Assembly (NCBI GenBank): GCA_026129405.1
Contig: JAHCID010000003.1
Location: 309,257-373,256 of the forward strand
Direction: 5' to 3'
Length of the DNA stretch: 64,000 nt
Source: a bacterium
GTDB lineage: Bacteria > Desulfobacterota > Binatia > DP-6
The notes below the pieces were generated by a model, which saw only the letters and a program-made list of their open reading frames with translations, searched no databases and was not told where the DNA came from. Both the position numbers and the translations under genes were made by a program. This document shows, piece after piece, positions 16,885 through 26,195 of this stretch. The number at the start of each line of letters is the position of its first letter. Within the stretch, counting starts at the first letter, position 1.

Positions 16885-18705
16885 TCAGAAGGTCTGTCCG
16901 ACGCTCACGTACACCTGCCAGGCGGCGTCGTCGCCCCGCGGGTCGAGGGGGAAGCCGAGGTCGAGGCGGATCGGACCGACCGGGGAGATGTAGCGCGCCC
17001 CGACGCCGACGCCCACCTGCATGTCGTCGATGGGGAAATCGCCGCTCGCGCGGGTGACCTGGCCGGCGTCGACGAAGCCGGCCGCGCCGATCGTCTCGGT
17101 GATCGCGTGGCGGAGCTCGACCGAGGTGACGACGATGCTCTTGCCGCCGATGGGCTCGTCGCGCACGAGCGGGCCGACGCGCCGTCGCGCGTAGCCCCGG
17201 ACCGAGCCCAGGCCGCCGGCGTAGAAGCGCTCCCAGATCGGCACCGCGGTGCCGCCGTACGGCTCGATGCTGCCGAGCCCGACGCGACTCGCGCCGACGA
17301 AGCTCCACGGCATCGGCAGGTAGCCGCGCACCTCTCCCCACAGGCGCACGAAGTCGGCGTCGCCGCCGAGGAAGCCGCCCACCGGCTCGACCACCGCGCT
17401 CATCGACACGCCGCGCGAGGGGTCGAGCAGGTCGTCGACGGCGTTCCAGTCGAGGCCGAAGCCGAGGGCGGAGATCACGGCCTGGTCGGGGGTCGCCCGC
17501 GGCAACGCCTTTTCGACGGGGAACGGCACGTCGGAAAGGAAGTCGAGCTCGGCGCGATAGAAGCCGAACACGGACAGCTTCGGCGTGACGTCCCATTCGA
17601 GGCGGGGCAGGCCGCGGGTCTGCAGGAGCGTGTAGGTGTCCTCGTCGAGCTGCTCCTGGGAGAGCGCCAGCCGCACGCGGCTGTTCTGCGTCGGGAAGTG
17701 CGGTTGGAGGAAGTCGGCGGTGATGGTGCGCCGCAGGAACGAGGCCCGCGCGGCGAAGCCGAGCTGGCGGGCGCCGCCGTAGAAGTTGTAGTCGCGCCAG
17801 GCGGCCAGCCCGCGCACCTCCTCGACGGTGTCGTAGCCGATGCCGAAGCGTACCTCGTGCTGCGGCGCCTCCATCAGGCGGACGTCCATGCCGACCTCGC
17901 GCGCCGTGCCGGCGTCCTCGACCAGTCGGACGCTCTGGAAGAGGCGCAGCGCCTCGAGCTGCCGCCGCGTCTTCTCGACGGCGACCTCGCTGAACGGCTC
18001 GCCGGGCGCGAAGCTGATCTCGCGGCGAACGACCTCCTCCTCGACGTCGCCGAGCCCGCTGACGGTGATCGGCCCGAAGACGCAGGCCGGACCCATGACG
18101 ACGGTGTAGGCGACGCTCGCCTCGTTGGTCCGCACGTCGACGCGGGCTTTCTTGTCGACGGCGACGCGCGCGCGCGCATGGGTGCGATACCAGGCACGGA
18201 GCTGCGCGCGCATGCGGTCGTAGCGCTCCTCGGTGAAGACGTCGCCGGGCTCGAGGGCGAGGTCGGTCGGTTGCGGGCGCGGGACGGCGCCGTCCGGGTC
18301 GTCGGTGACGCGCACCGAGACGTCGGCGACGCGCACCGGCGGGCCCTCGTCGACGTAGATCACGATGCGCAGGACGTCGCCCTCGGCGGGCAGCTCCACG
18401 TCGTGTCCCACCTTGGCGTGGTAGTAGCCGCGGCTGCGATAGGTCGCGCGCAGGTTCTCGATGTCGTGCTCGAAGGCGGCCGGATCGAACGGCGGCCGCG
18501 GGCGCCAGAATGCGAACCAGCGCCGGGGCTGGGTCTGCATGACCGCACGCAGGTCCTTCGCCGAGACCTCGCCGGCGCCGTCGATGTCGAGCGAGCCGAC
18601 GACCCAGTCCCGGCGCGGATCGAGCGCCTCGACCTGCACCGCGAACGCCGGACGCGGACCCAGAAGGAGGGCGAGCAGCCCCCCGGCGACGAGGAGCGCG
18701 CGCAC
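16885..18705 (-). CDS. tamA: TamA-like outer-membrane protein (Omp85 family)
   Basis: A 606-residue BamA/TamA-family protein. A signal peptide covers residues 1-22 (ending PAFA). POTRA domains follow (RATYRSRGYYHAKVGHDVEL is a typical POTRA core) and then a C-terminal 16-stranded barrel. The conserved lid-lock motif GGLGSVRGYARRRVGPL is present, as are GFVDAGQVTR, VGVGVGARYISPVGPIRLDL and a terminal phenylalanine (VSVGQTF) as beta-signal. Length and the tight coupling with tamB identify it as TamA rather than BamA. It sits in the outer membrane. The upstream region is shared with the divergent gltA gene. Confidence 0.93.
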   Translation of the reverse strand: MRALLVAGGLLALLLGPRPAFAVQVEALDPRRDWVVGSLDIDGAGEVSAKDLRAVMQTQPRRWFAFWRPRPPFDPAAFEHDIENLRATYRSRGYYHAKVGHDVELPAEGDVLRIVIYVDEGPPVRVADVSVRVTDDPDGAVPRPQPTDLALEPGDVFTEERYDRMRAQLRAWYRTHARARVAVDKKARVDVRTNEASVAYTVVMGPACVFGPITVSGLGDVEEEVVRREISFAPGEPFSEVAVEKTRRQLEALRLFQSVRLVEDAGTAREVGMDVRLMEAPQHEVRFGIGYDTVEEVRGLAAWRDYNFYGGARQLGFAARASFLRRTITADFLQPHFPTQNSRVRLALSQEQLDEDTYTLLQTRGLPRLEWDVTPKLSVFGFYRAELDFLSDVPFPVEKALPRATPDQAVISALGFGLDWNAVDDLLDPSRGVSMSAVVEPVGGFLGGDADFVRLWGEVRGYLPMPWSFVGASRVGLGSIEPYGGTAVPIWERFYAGGLGSVRGYARRRVGPLVRDEPIGGKSIVVTSVELRHAITETIGAAGFVDAGQVTRASGDFPIDDMQVGVGVGARYISPVGPIRLDLGFPLDPRGDDAAWQVYVSVGQTF

Positions 18706-18804
18706 GGGGCTCCTCTGCTAGCACCCGGGCTCCGGGGCGCAAGGGCCGACACGACTTGACCGCCTGCGCCGGAACCAAGACACTGCCGCTCGATCGGGAC
18801 CCGT

Positions 18805-20106
<1,302 letters not shown>

Positions 20107-20108
20107 GC

Positions 20109-20138
20109 CCGGCACGCGGCGCGGCGCGGCCGTGCCGG
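20109..20138. terminator. Hairpin between convergent gltA and pyrophosphatase genes
   Basis: CCGGCACG (20109-20116) pairs with CGTGCCGG (20131-20138) around a 14-base GC-rich loop, just after the gltA stop and before the convergent gene's stop. There is no T-run. It could serve both directions. Confidence 0.5.
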
Positions 20139-20152
20139 CGTCGCGCCGGCGC

Positions 20153-20773
20153 TCACGGGAACCCGGCCCGGTAGTCGGCGAGCGCGCTCTCGATCACCTC
20201 GCGCGCCGTCTCGGCGCCGTAGACGTGGGTGATCTCGCACGGGTTCGGCGCACCCGTCGCGGGTAGCGCCTTGTAGGTGAGGAAGTAGTGCCGCAGGCGG
20301 TCGACCAGCGCCGGCGGCACCTCGGCGAGCTCGCGGATGTCGCCGTAGGCGGGGTCGTCGACCAGCACGGCGACCAGCTTGTCGTCGATCTCGTGGCGGT
20401 CGAAGAGCCGCAGCCCGCCGATCGGCCGCGCGCGCAGGATGATGCCGGCGTGGTTGATCGTGTGCTCGGTGAGGACGCAGATGTCGATCGGGTCGCCGTC
20501 GCCGGCGACGCCGGTGCGTCCGGTGGCCGCCATCGCCAGCTCGGCGACGCGCTCGCGGCACCACGTGCGCGGGATGAAGCCGTAGGGCGCCGGGCAGACG
20601 CTCGAGAACTTCTGCGGCCGGTCGAGCTTCAGGTGCCCGGTGATCTTGTCGACCTCGTACTTGACCGTGTCGGCGGGGACGAGCTCGATGAAGACGTTGA
20701 CGATCTCGGGCGCCGTGTCGCCGGGGGCGATGCCGTGCCAGGGGTGGGCCTGCAGCTCGTTCGTGGTTCGCAT
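20153..20773 (-). CDS. ppa: Inorganic pyrophosphatase (family I, soluble)
   Basis: A 206-residue soluble pyrophosphatase. The metal-binding signature GDGDPIDICVLTE (D-x-D-P-x-D) is complete. VKYEVDKITGHLKLDR, YGFIPRTWC, RLFDRHEIDDKLVAVLVDDP and HYFLTYK are the other conserved active-site segments. It hydrolyses PPi in the cytoplasm and drives biosynthetic reactions. It is longer than the 175-residue E. coli enzyme and resembles the 200-plus residue branch. ATG 20773 is the natural start. It lies 8 bases downstream of the patatin gene on the same strand and could be translated from the same message. Confidence 0.95.
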   Translation of the reverse strand: MRTTNELQAHPWHGIAPGDTAPEIVNVFIELVPADTVKYEVDKITGHLKLDRPQKFSSVCPAPYGFIPRTWCRERVAELAMAATGRTGVAGDGDPIDICVLTEHTINHAGIILRARPIGGLRLFDRHEIDDKLVAVLVDDPAYGDIRELAEVPPALVDRLRHYFLTYKALPATGAPNPCEITHVYGAETAREVIESALADYRAGFP

Positions 20774-20780
20774 GGGACTT

Positions 20781-21674
20781 TCAGGAGACGCTGCGGATGG
20801 TTGGCGGCGCCCCGGCGCGCGCCGCTTCGAGGCGGGCGCGCTCGGCCAGCGCCCGCTTCGCGTCGCGATAGCCGTGGGCCATCAGCATCCGGTTCTTGCG
20901 CGGGTGCGCGTGGAAGACGGCGAGCGGGCCGAAGCCGCTCCACTGCTCGGTCGGCTCGATGATGGTGACCGGCACGCCGTGGAAGCGGCCGTGCTCCATG
21001 AGCGCGTACAGGTAGCCCATGTTGCCGATCGTGCGCCACATGACGTCCATCACCCGCTGGACGAAGTCGACGATGGTGGAGAAGCGGCCCTGGTAGGGGA
21101 GCTGACTCGCGATCGGCGCCAGCAGGTAGATCTCCGTGGCCCCGAGCTGGAGCGCGCGCTCGAGCGGGATGTTCCACGCGAAGCCGCCGTCGACGTACCA
21201 ATCGCCGCGCCACTCGATGGGCGGGAAGAGGAAGGGAATCGCGTAGCCCGCGCGCACCAGCGTGCGTAGCTCGCGCCAGTCGGCGCACTGGGCCTTGCTC
21301 ACCATCTCGCCCTGGCCGCGCGAGAGGTTCAGCACGATGAACTCGAGCTCGAGCGGGCTGGCCAGCACCTCGCGGAAGTCGACGTGCTCCTCGATCGCCT
21401 CGGAGAGCGCGTCCATCGAGAAGAGCGACAGCCCCAAGAGCGGATTGTGGCGCAGGCTCGGGGACACGATGCGCGGCAGCGAGCGGAATCCGTGCCAGGC
21501 GCGCTCGAGCGCCGCGACGCCGCCCGAGGCGTACGCACAGGCGTTGATGACGCCGATCGAGCTGGCGACGATGGCGTCGGGGCGTATGCCCTGCTCGGCG
21601 AGGTAGCGCAGCGCGCCCACCTGATGGGCACCGAGCGCGGCGCCGCCGCCGAGGATGAACACGCGCTTGGTCAC
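20781..21674 (-). CDS. Patatin-like phospholipase family protein
   Basis: A 297-residue patatin-fold acyl hydrolase. The oxyanion-hole loop ILGGGAALGAHQVGAL is at the N-terminus. The nucleophile elbow reads VASSIGVINA, so the usual G-x-S-x-G has alanine at the first position (A-S-S-I-G). The catalytic aspartate is in VDGGFAWNIPL. These proteins hydrolyse phospholipids or other acyl esters. GTG 21674 overlaps the stop of the upstream CoA-transferase gene (GTGA), so translation should be coupled. A C-terminal 100-residue extension (from HPRKNRMLMAHGYRDAKRAL on) is helical and basic. Confidence 0.88.
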   Translation of the reverse strand: MTKRVFILGGGAALGAHQVGALRYLAEQGIRPDAIVASSIGVINACAYASGGVAALERAWHGFRSLPRIVSPSLRHNPLLGLSLFSMDALSEAIEEHVDFREVLASPLELEFIVLNLSRGQGEMVSKAQCADWRELRTLVRAGYAIPFLFPPIEWRGDWYVDGGFAWNIPLERALQLGATEIYLLAPIASQLPYQGRFSTIVDFVQRVMDVMWRTIGNMGYLYALMEHGRFHGVPVTIIEPTEQWSGFGPLAVFHAHPRKNRMLMAHGYRDAKRALAERARLEAARAGAPPTIRSVS

Positions 21675-22888
21675 GCCACGACGCCGGCGTCCTTCCAGCG
21701 CCCGATGTCCTCCCAGCTGCAGCCCAGCTCGAGCAGGACCTCCTCGGTGTGGGCACCGGCGTCGGCGGCGGCGCTGCGGACCGCGGGCGGCTGGCCGCCG
21801 AACTGTACCGGGTTCGCGCACACCCGCACCGGGCCGTCGGCCTGCGGCGCTTCGAGCAGGTAGCCGTTGGCCTGCACCTGCGGATCGTCGGGCAGATCGA
21901 GCGGGGTCTGGAACGGACCCCAGATGCATTCCGTCGGCGCCAGGAGCTGGGTCCAGGCCGCCCGAGGGCGGGTCGCGAAATGGGCGACCAGCTCGGCGCG
22001 GATCGCCGCGTGCTCGCGGCTGCGCACCTCCGGCGTCGGCCAGCGCTCGAGGAGATCGGGACGCTCGATGGTGGCCGCGAAGAGCGGCCAGAAGCGCTCG
22101 GCCTGGAGCATCATGAGAACGATCGCCCTGCCGTCGGCGCACGGGTAGGTGCCGACGAGGGGGTTCGGCGCGCCCGGCATGTCGCCCGCCGACGGCAGCA
22201 TGAAGCCGTAGAGCAGGGCGGCGGTGATGTCGGGCGACAGCACCCACATCGCGGTGCCGAGCAGCGAGACGTCGACCTCGCCGCCGACGCCGGTCCGCTC
22301 GCGCCGGAAGAGGGCGGCGGCAACGCCGCCGGCGATCGCCATGCCGCCGATGAAGTCGCCGAACGCCGGCCGTTGCTGGAGCGGCGGCTGGCCGGTCGTC
22401 GAGTAGCGGTCGGCGATGCCGCCCCGGGCCCAGAACGAGACGCCGTCGTAGCCGCCACGACGGGCGTCCGGGCCGCGGCGCCCCTGGCCGCTGCCGCGCG
22501 CATAGACGAGGCGCGGGTTCACCGCCCGCAGATCGTCCCACGTGAGGCGCAGGCGCTCGCGGGCGTCGTCGAGGAAGCTGGTGACGAACACGTCGGCGTC
22601 GGCGAGCAGCCGGTCGAGCAGGGCGCGTCCTTCCGGATGCCCGAGATCGATGCCGACGCTGCGCTTGTTGCGGCCGAGGTGCTCGACGAAGAAGTTACGC
22701 CCGGACGCACCGGGGATCAGCCCGGCGGTGACCAGCCCGCGGATCGGGTCGCCGAAGCGGGGGTGCTCGATCTTGACGACGTCGGCGCCCCAGTCGCCGA
22801 GGACGGTCGCCGCCGACGGCACGAAGCCCCAGTCGGCGACCTCGATCACCCGCACTCCGTCGAGCACCGCCGAGCCGGCATCAGGCAT
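21671..22888 (-). CDS. CaiB/BaiF-type (family III) CoA transferase
   Basis: A 405-residue family III CoA transferase. VLDGVRVIEVADWGFVPSAA and LGDWGADVVKIEHPRFGDPIR form the N-terminal Rossmann-type part, with RNKRSVGIDLGHPEGR following. The catalytic aspartate should be in AFGDFIGGMAIAGGV. LGTYPCADGR-like VGTYPCADGRAIVLMM marks the second domain. These enzymes move CoA between carboxylic acids, for example bile acids, carnitine or oxalate. Start ATG 22888 fits the family N-terminus. It is coupled to the patatin gene and lies in a minus-strand cluster with an SDR resembling 3-alpha-hydroxysteroid dehydrogenase, which points to steroid or lipid acid activation. Confidence 0.9.
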   Translation of the reverse strand: MPDAGSAVLDGVRVIEVADWGFVPSAATVLGDWGADVVKIEHPRFGDPIRGLVTAGLIPGASGRNFFVEHLGRNKRSVGIDLGHPEGRALLDRLLADADVFVTSFLDDARERLRLTWDDLRAVNPRLVYARGSGQGRRGPDARRGGYDGVSFWARGGIADRYSTTGQPPLQQRPAFGDFIGGMAIAGGVAAALFRRERTGVGGEVDVSLLGTAMWVLSPDITAALLYGFMLPSAGDMPGAPNPLVGTYPCADGRAIVLMMLQAERFWPLFAATIERPDLLERWPTPEVRSREHAAIRAELVAHFATRPRAAWTQLLAPTECIWGPFQTPLDLPDDPQVQANGYLLEAPQADGPVRVCANPVQFGGQPPAVRSAAADAGAHTEEVLLELGCSWEDIGRWKDAGVVA

Positions 22889-22934
22889 CGCAGCGACAGT
22901 AGAAGCGGCGGCCGGCGATGACAAGGCGCGGGCG

Positions 22935-24164
22935 TCAGCGCTCGGCTTCGAGCGGGAGCCAGACCTCGAGGCGCGCGCCGGGACCCTGGCCGCCATTGGC
23001 AGGCCCCATCTGCACCGTCCCACCGAGGGCACGCACGCGCTCGCGGATGCCGATGAGACCCACGCCGGCCCGCGCGGGGCCGGCGTGGCGTCCGCTGCGG
23101 AGGCCGACGCCGTCGTCCTCCACCTCGAGACGGAGCCGGTCGCCCTCGACGCCGAGCGTGACCTGGACGCTGCGGGCGCGCGCATGCCGGGCGACGTTCG
23201 TGAGCGCCTCCTGGGTGATGCGGTAGACCGCGGTCTCGACCTCGCGCGAGAGGCGATGCGGCAGCGTCGCGGCCGTGAAGCTGGTCAGCAGCTGCTCCCG
23301 ATCGGCGAAGGCCTTCACGTGCTGATCGAGCGAGGGGACGAGGCCGTAGTCGTCCAGCACCGAGGGGCGGAGGAGCTGCGAGAGCTCACGGATCTGGGTC
23401 AACGTCTTCGAGGCGAGGCGGCGGGCCTCGGCGACGCGACCATGGAGCTCGTCCTCACGCGCGGGGAGCTGCTTCTCGACCAGCCAGAGATACGACAGCA
23501 CCGCCGTGAGCGACTGCCCGAGCTCGTCGTGCAGCTCGCGCGACAGCCGGGCGCGCTCCTCTTCCTGGATCGACATGAGGCGCGACGACAGCTCCGTCAG
23601 CTCGCGCTGGCGCAGGTCGAGGCGCACGCGCACGCGGGCGAAGCCGACCGCGCAGGCGAAAGCGACCGCCACCCCGACCGCCAGCGCCGCGACCGAGAAC
23701 GCGAAGGAGCCGTGCACCGGATCGGGCGGCGCGCGCAGGACACCGATGGCCGCATAGGCCGCGGTCAGGCCGATGCCGATCACGGTCGTGCGGCCCACCG
23801 ACCAGAGCCCGAGCACGGCGCTGCCGACGAGCAGCAGCGTCAGCCCCATCGCCACCAGCGTCGGCAGCTGGGGCGAGACCCAGAAGTAGCCGAGCGTGCT
23901 CGCGGCGAGGACGAGGCTCAGGGCCACCCCGAGGGCGTCGGTGTGGCGTTCGCCCCAGGGGAGGAAGGTGAGGAGGAAGCCGCCGAGGACCGTCGCCGAG
24001 GTGACCCCGTAGAGCACCAGGTGTACGCCGAGGTCGTCGCGGTCGGTGTACGTCGTCTCGAGGGGCAGGAAGATGCAGTAGGCGAGGAGGACGATCGCCG
24101 AGGCGCCGCGGATGGTCGCGACGGAGACCGTGTCGTCCCGTGCCGGCGCAGCGTCGACGGCCAT
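22935..24164 (-). CDS. Membrane sensor histidine kinase, NarL/UhpB (HisKA_3) class
   Basis: A 409-residue kinase. About six hydrophobic segments lie between residues 18 and 175 with very short loops, so sensing is likely within or near the membrane. A coiled linker leads into the HisKA_3 domain with phosphoacceptor His212 in ARLSRELHDELGQSL. The HATPase domain has N-box TQEALTNVARHA (Asn323), G1 EVEDDGVGL and G2-like AGVGLIGIRERV. No response regulator gene is adjacent, so it is an orphan in this window. Such kinases pair with LuxR/NarL-type regulators. Confidence 0.9.
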   Translation of the reverse strand: MAVDAAPARDDTVSVATIRGASAIVLLAYCIFLPLETTYTDRDDLGVHLVLYGVTSATVLGGFLLTFLPWGERHTDALGVALSLVLAASTLGYFWVSPQLPTLVAMGLTLLLVGSAVLGLWSVGRTTVIGIGLTAAYAAIGVLRAPPDPVHGSFAFSVAALAVGVAVAFACAVGFARVRVRLDLRQRELTELSSRLMSIQEEERARLSRELHDELGQSLTAVLSYLWLVEKQLPAREDELHGRVAEARRLASKTLTQIRELSQLLRPSVLDDYGLVPSLDQHVKAFADREQLLTSFTAATLPHRLSREVETAVYRITQEALTNVARHARARSVQVTLGVEGDRLRLEVEDDGVGLRSGRHAGPARAGVGLIGIRERVRALGGTVQMGPANGGQGPGARLEVWLPLEAER

Positions 24165-24213
24165 CGACGCGCCGTCTACCGCCGCCGCCGCCGGGCGACA
24201 AGCGGCGCCGGTG

Positions 24214-24975
24214 TCAGAAGGCGTCGGGGCGCAGCAGGGCGTCGCTGCCGCCGTCGACGAAAAGCACGCTCCCGCAGCAGAAGCGGGCATCCGGCCCGAG
24301 CAGGAAGGCGATCGCGTCGGCGACGGCGTCGGGTGTCCCGAAGCCGCCCGTGGGGATCGGGAAGCCGCGCACGGCGGGCCCCAGGACCGGGTCGGCCAGC
24401 GAGCCGTCGAGGAGAGGCGTCTGCACCGCGCCGGGGGCGACCGCATTGAGCCGCACGCTGCGGCCGGCCCAATCGGGGCCCGTGGCGCTGCGCCGCACCC
24501 AGCAGGCGAGCGCGCGCTTCGACGCCGCGTAGGCCGAAGCGCCGTGCAGCGTCGCGGCCGCCGTACGGGCCGCGTTCTCGTCGCCGGCGAGACAATGGTC
24601 GACGAGTGCGTCGACCGCGTTCGGCAGCGACGCGGAGTTGGAGGCGACGGCGACCGCCGCCGCCCCGGGGCGGCCGACGAGCAGCGGCCGCAGGCCCTCG
24701 AGGAGCTCCGCCGCGCCGAAGTAGTTGACCGAGACGAGCAGCCCGCGATCGGGCACGTGCGGGCCGAGCCCGGCGCACGCGACGGCGCCGGTGAGGCCCT
24801 GCGGCGCGAGCGCCCGCACCCCGTCGACCGCCGCGCGGCGGCCGGCCGGGGTGGCGAGATCGGCGCAGACCTCGGCATCGCCGAGATCGACGCCGATCAC
24901 ACGCGCGCCGTCGCAGAGGAGTCGCGCGCGCACGGCGGCGCCGATGCCGGACGCCGCCCCGGAGAGCGCGACGAT
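24214..24975 (-). CDS. Short-chain dehydrogenase, 3-alpha-hydroxysteroid dehydrogenase/carbonyl reductase-like; start unresolved
   Basis: About 253 residues. It resembles Comamonas 3-alpha-hydroxysteroid dehydrogenase/carbonyl reductase over its whole length: VALSGAASGIGAAVRARL (NAD(P) loop), GVDLGDAEVCADL, CAGLGPHVP, VSVNYFGAAELLEG, the active-site Ser in VASNSASLPN, YAASKRAL (Tyr/Lys) and FVDGGSDALLRPDAF at the end. It probably oxidises or reduces a steroid or similar alcohol. Homology begins exactly where the upstream amidohydrolase gene ends, but no ATG, GTG or TTG is available there. The first in-frame codons are GAG CAG ATC GTC. I use ATC 24975 as a placeholder; a non-standard start or a base error is possible. 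Confidence 0.8.
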   Translation of the reverse strand: MVALSGAASGIGAAVRARLLCDGARVIGVDLGDAEVCADLATPAGRRAAVDGVRALAPQGLTGAVACAGLGPHVPDRGLLVSVNYFGAAELLEGLRPLLVGRPGAAAVAVASNSASLPNAVDALVDHCLAGDENAARTAAATLHGASAYAASKRALACWVRRSATGPDWAGRSVRLNAVAPGAVQTPLLDGSLADPVLGPAVRGFPIPTGGFGTPDAVADAIAFLLGPDARFCCGSVLFVDGGSDALLRPDAF

Positions 24976-24979
24976 CTGC

Positions 24980-26092
24980 TCAGGCGAGGCCGTAGAGACG
25001 CGCGCAGTTGCCGCCGGCGATGAGGGCGCGCTCGTTCGCCGGGACGTCCTTGAAGTGCTCCGCCAGCGCCTCGCGCGACTTCGGCCAGGAGCTGTCCGAG
25101 TGCGGGTAGTCGGTCGACCAGAGGATGTTCTGCAGCCCGGCACGATGCCGCTCGGCGACGCCGGCGAGATCCGAGATGAACGTGGCGTGACCCTGGCGGT
25201 ACCAGTACGTGCTCGGCTTCTCGGTGAGGATCGACTTGGTCCAGAAGCGGTGCTTGTTGAAGGTCTGGTCCATGCGCTCGAGGAAGTAGGGGATCCAGCC
25301 GATGCCGCACTCGACGAGCACGAACTTGAGCTTCGGGTGCCGCGCCAGGATGCCGGTGAAGACCAGCGTCGAGACCGTCTCGCAGATCGAGATCGGCGCG
25401 ATCGCGATGAAGGTCTCCTTCACGCCCGGCGTCGGGTTCTGGAACGTCGCCTGCACGTTCGCGTTGCGCGGGCCGACGATGTGGAAGGAGAGCGGCAGGC
25501 CGGTCTCCTCGATCGCGGACCAGAACGGCTCGTAGTCCTCGTGCCAGAGCGGCTTGCCGCCACGCTCGTCCGGGAACGGATCGCAGTGGAAACCGCGGAG
25601 CCCGAGCTTGGCGATGCGCCGGAGCTCGGTGATGCCCTCCTCGATGTCGACCAGCGGCACGTGCGCGAGGCCGATCAGGCGATCGGGAGCGGCCTTCGAC
25701 AGGTCGACCATCCAGTCGTTGTAGCGCTGGACGATCCAGCGGCGCAGCGCCGCATCCTTCGGATACTGCGTGACGGGGCCGCCGAAGTAGAGGACCTCGG
25801 CGTCGACGCCGTCGATATCCATGTCTGCGAGACGGGCTTTCGGGTCGTACGAGCCCGGGCGCATGTCCTTGTAGCCGAGACCGTACGCCTTGAACTCCTC
25901 CGGCTTGCGGCCGGCGGAGGAGTCGAGGCCGATGGCCCCGCTGATCTGGGAGTCGACGATCCAGAAGTCGCCCATGTCGGTCGACTCGACGCGCGGCGCC
26001 CGGTCTTTGAAGGCAGCGGGCACCTCGCGTGTCCACAGGTCCTTCTCGGGGTTCACGTGCGAGTCCGCCGAGATGATGCGTTCCGTGGCCAT
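24980..26092 (-). CDS. Amidohydrolase family 2 protein
   Basis: A 370-residue amidohydrolase_2 (ACMSD/decarboxylase-like) TIM barrel. Metal and active-site segments are ISADSHVNPE at the N-terminus, LRGFHCDPFPDE and LSFHIVGPR in the middle, and WSTDYPHSDSSWPKS near the C-terminus, with the conserved aspartate. Members of this branch act as hydrolases or decarboxylases of cyclic compounds and are frequent in steroid and aromatic degraders. ATG 26092 has an ideal AGGAGG 8 bases upstream, so it is preferred over GTG 26101. It is the first gene of the minus-strand cluster 20.2-26.1 kb. A short hairpin lies just before the ribosome-binding site. Confidence 0.9.
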   Translation of the reverse strand: MATERIISADSHVNPEKDLWTREVPAAFKDRAPRVESTDMGDFWIVDSQISGAIGLDSSAGRKPEEFKAYGLGYKDMRPGSYDPKARLADMDIDGVDAEVLYFGGPVTQYPKDAALRRWIVQRYNDWMVDLSKAAPDRLIGLAHVPLVDIEEGITELRRIAKLGLRGFHCDPFPDERGGKPLWHEDYEPFWSAIEETGLPLSFHIVGPRNANVQATFQNPTPGVKETFIAIAPISICETVSTLVFTGILARHPKLKFVLVECGIGWIPYFLERMDQTFNKHRFWTKSILTEKPSTYWYRQGHATFISDLAGVAERHRAGLQNILWSTDYPHSDSSWPKSREALAEHFKDVPANERALIAGGNCARLYGLA

Positions 26093-26113
26093 GCGATCCA
26101 CCTCCTGACGATC

Positions 26114-26135
26114 GACACGGGGATCTCCCCGAGTC
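26114..26135 (-). promoter_or_regulatory. Hairpin in the leader of the amidohydrolase gene
   Basis: GAC-A-CGGGGA / TCCCCG-A-GTC forms a hairpin with a 2-base centre, about 10 bases before AGGAGG. It may be an operator or a leader structure; no partner copy is seen elsewhere in the window. Confidence 0.35.
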
Positions 26136-26165
26136 GTCGCCGGTCTAACCGAGGTGTGCCGCGGT

Positions 26166-26188
26166 AATCAAGCGATCGCTCGATTTTT
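26166..26188. terminator. Hairpin after the 26.2 kb cysteine-rich gene
   Basis: AGCGATCGCT is a perfect palindrome extended by AATC/GATT with one mismatch. On the plus strand it is followed by TTTTT. It lies between the stop of the cysteine-rich gene (26196) and the amidohydrolase start and could stop transcription in either direction. Confidence 0.45.
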
Positions 26189-26195
26189 GCCGAGC

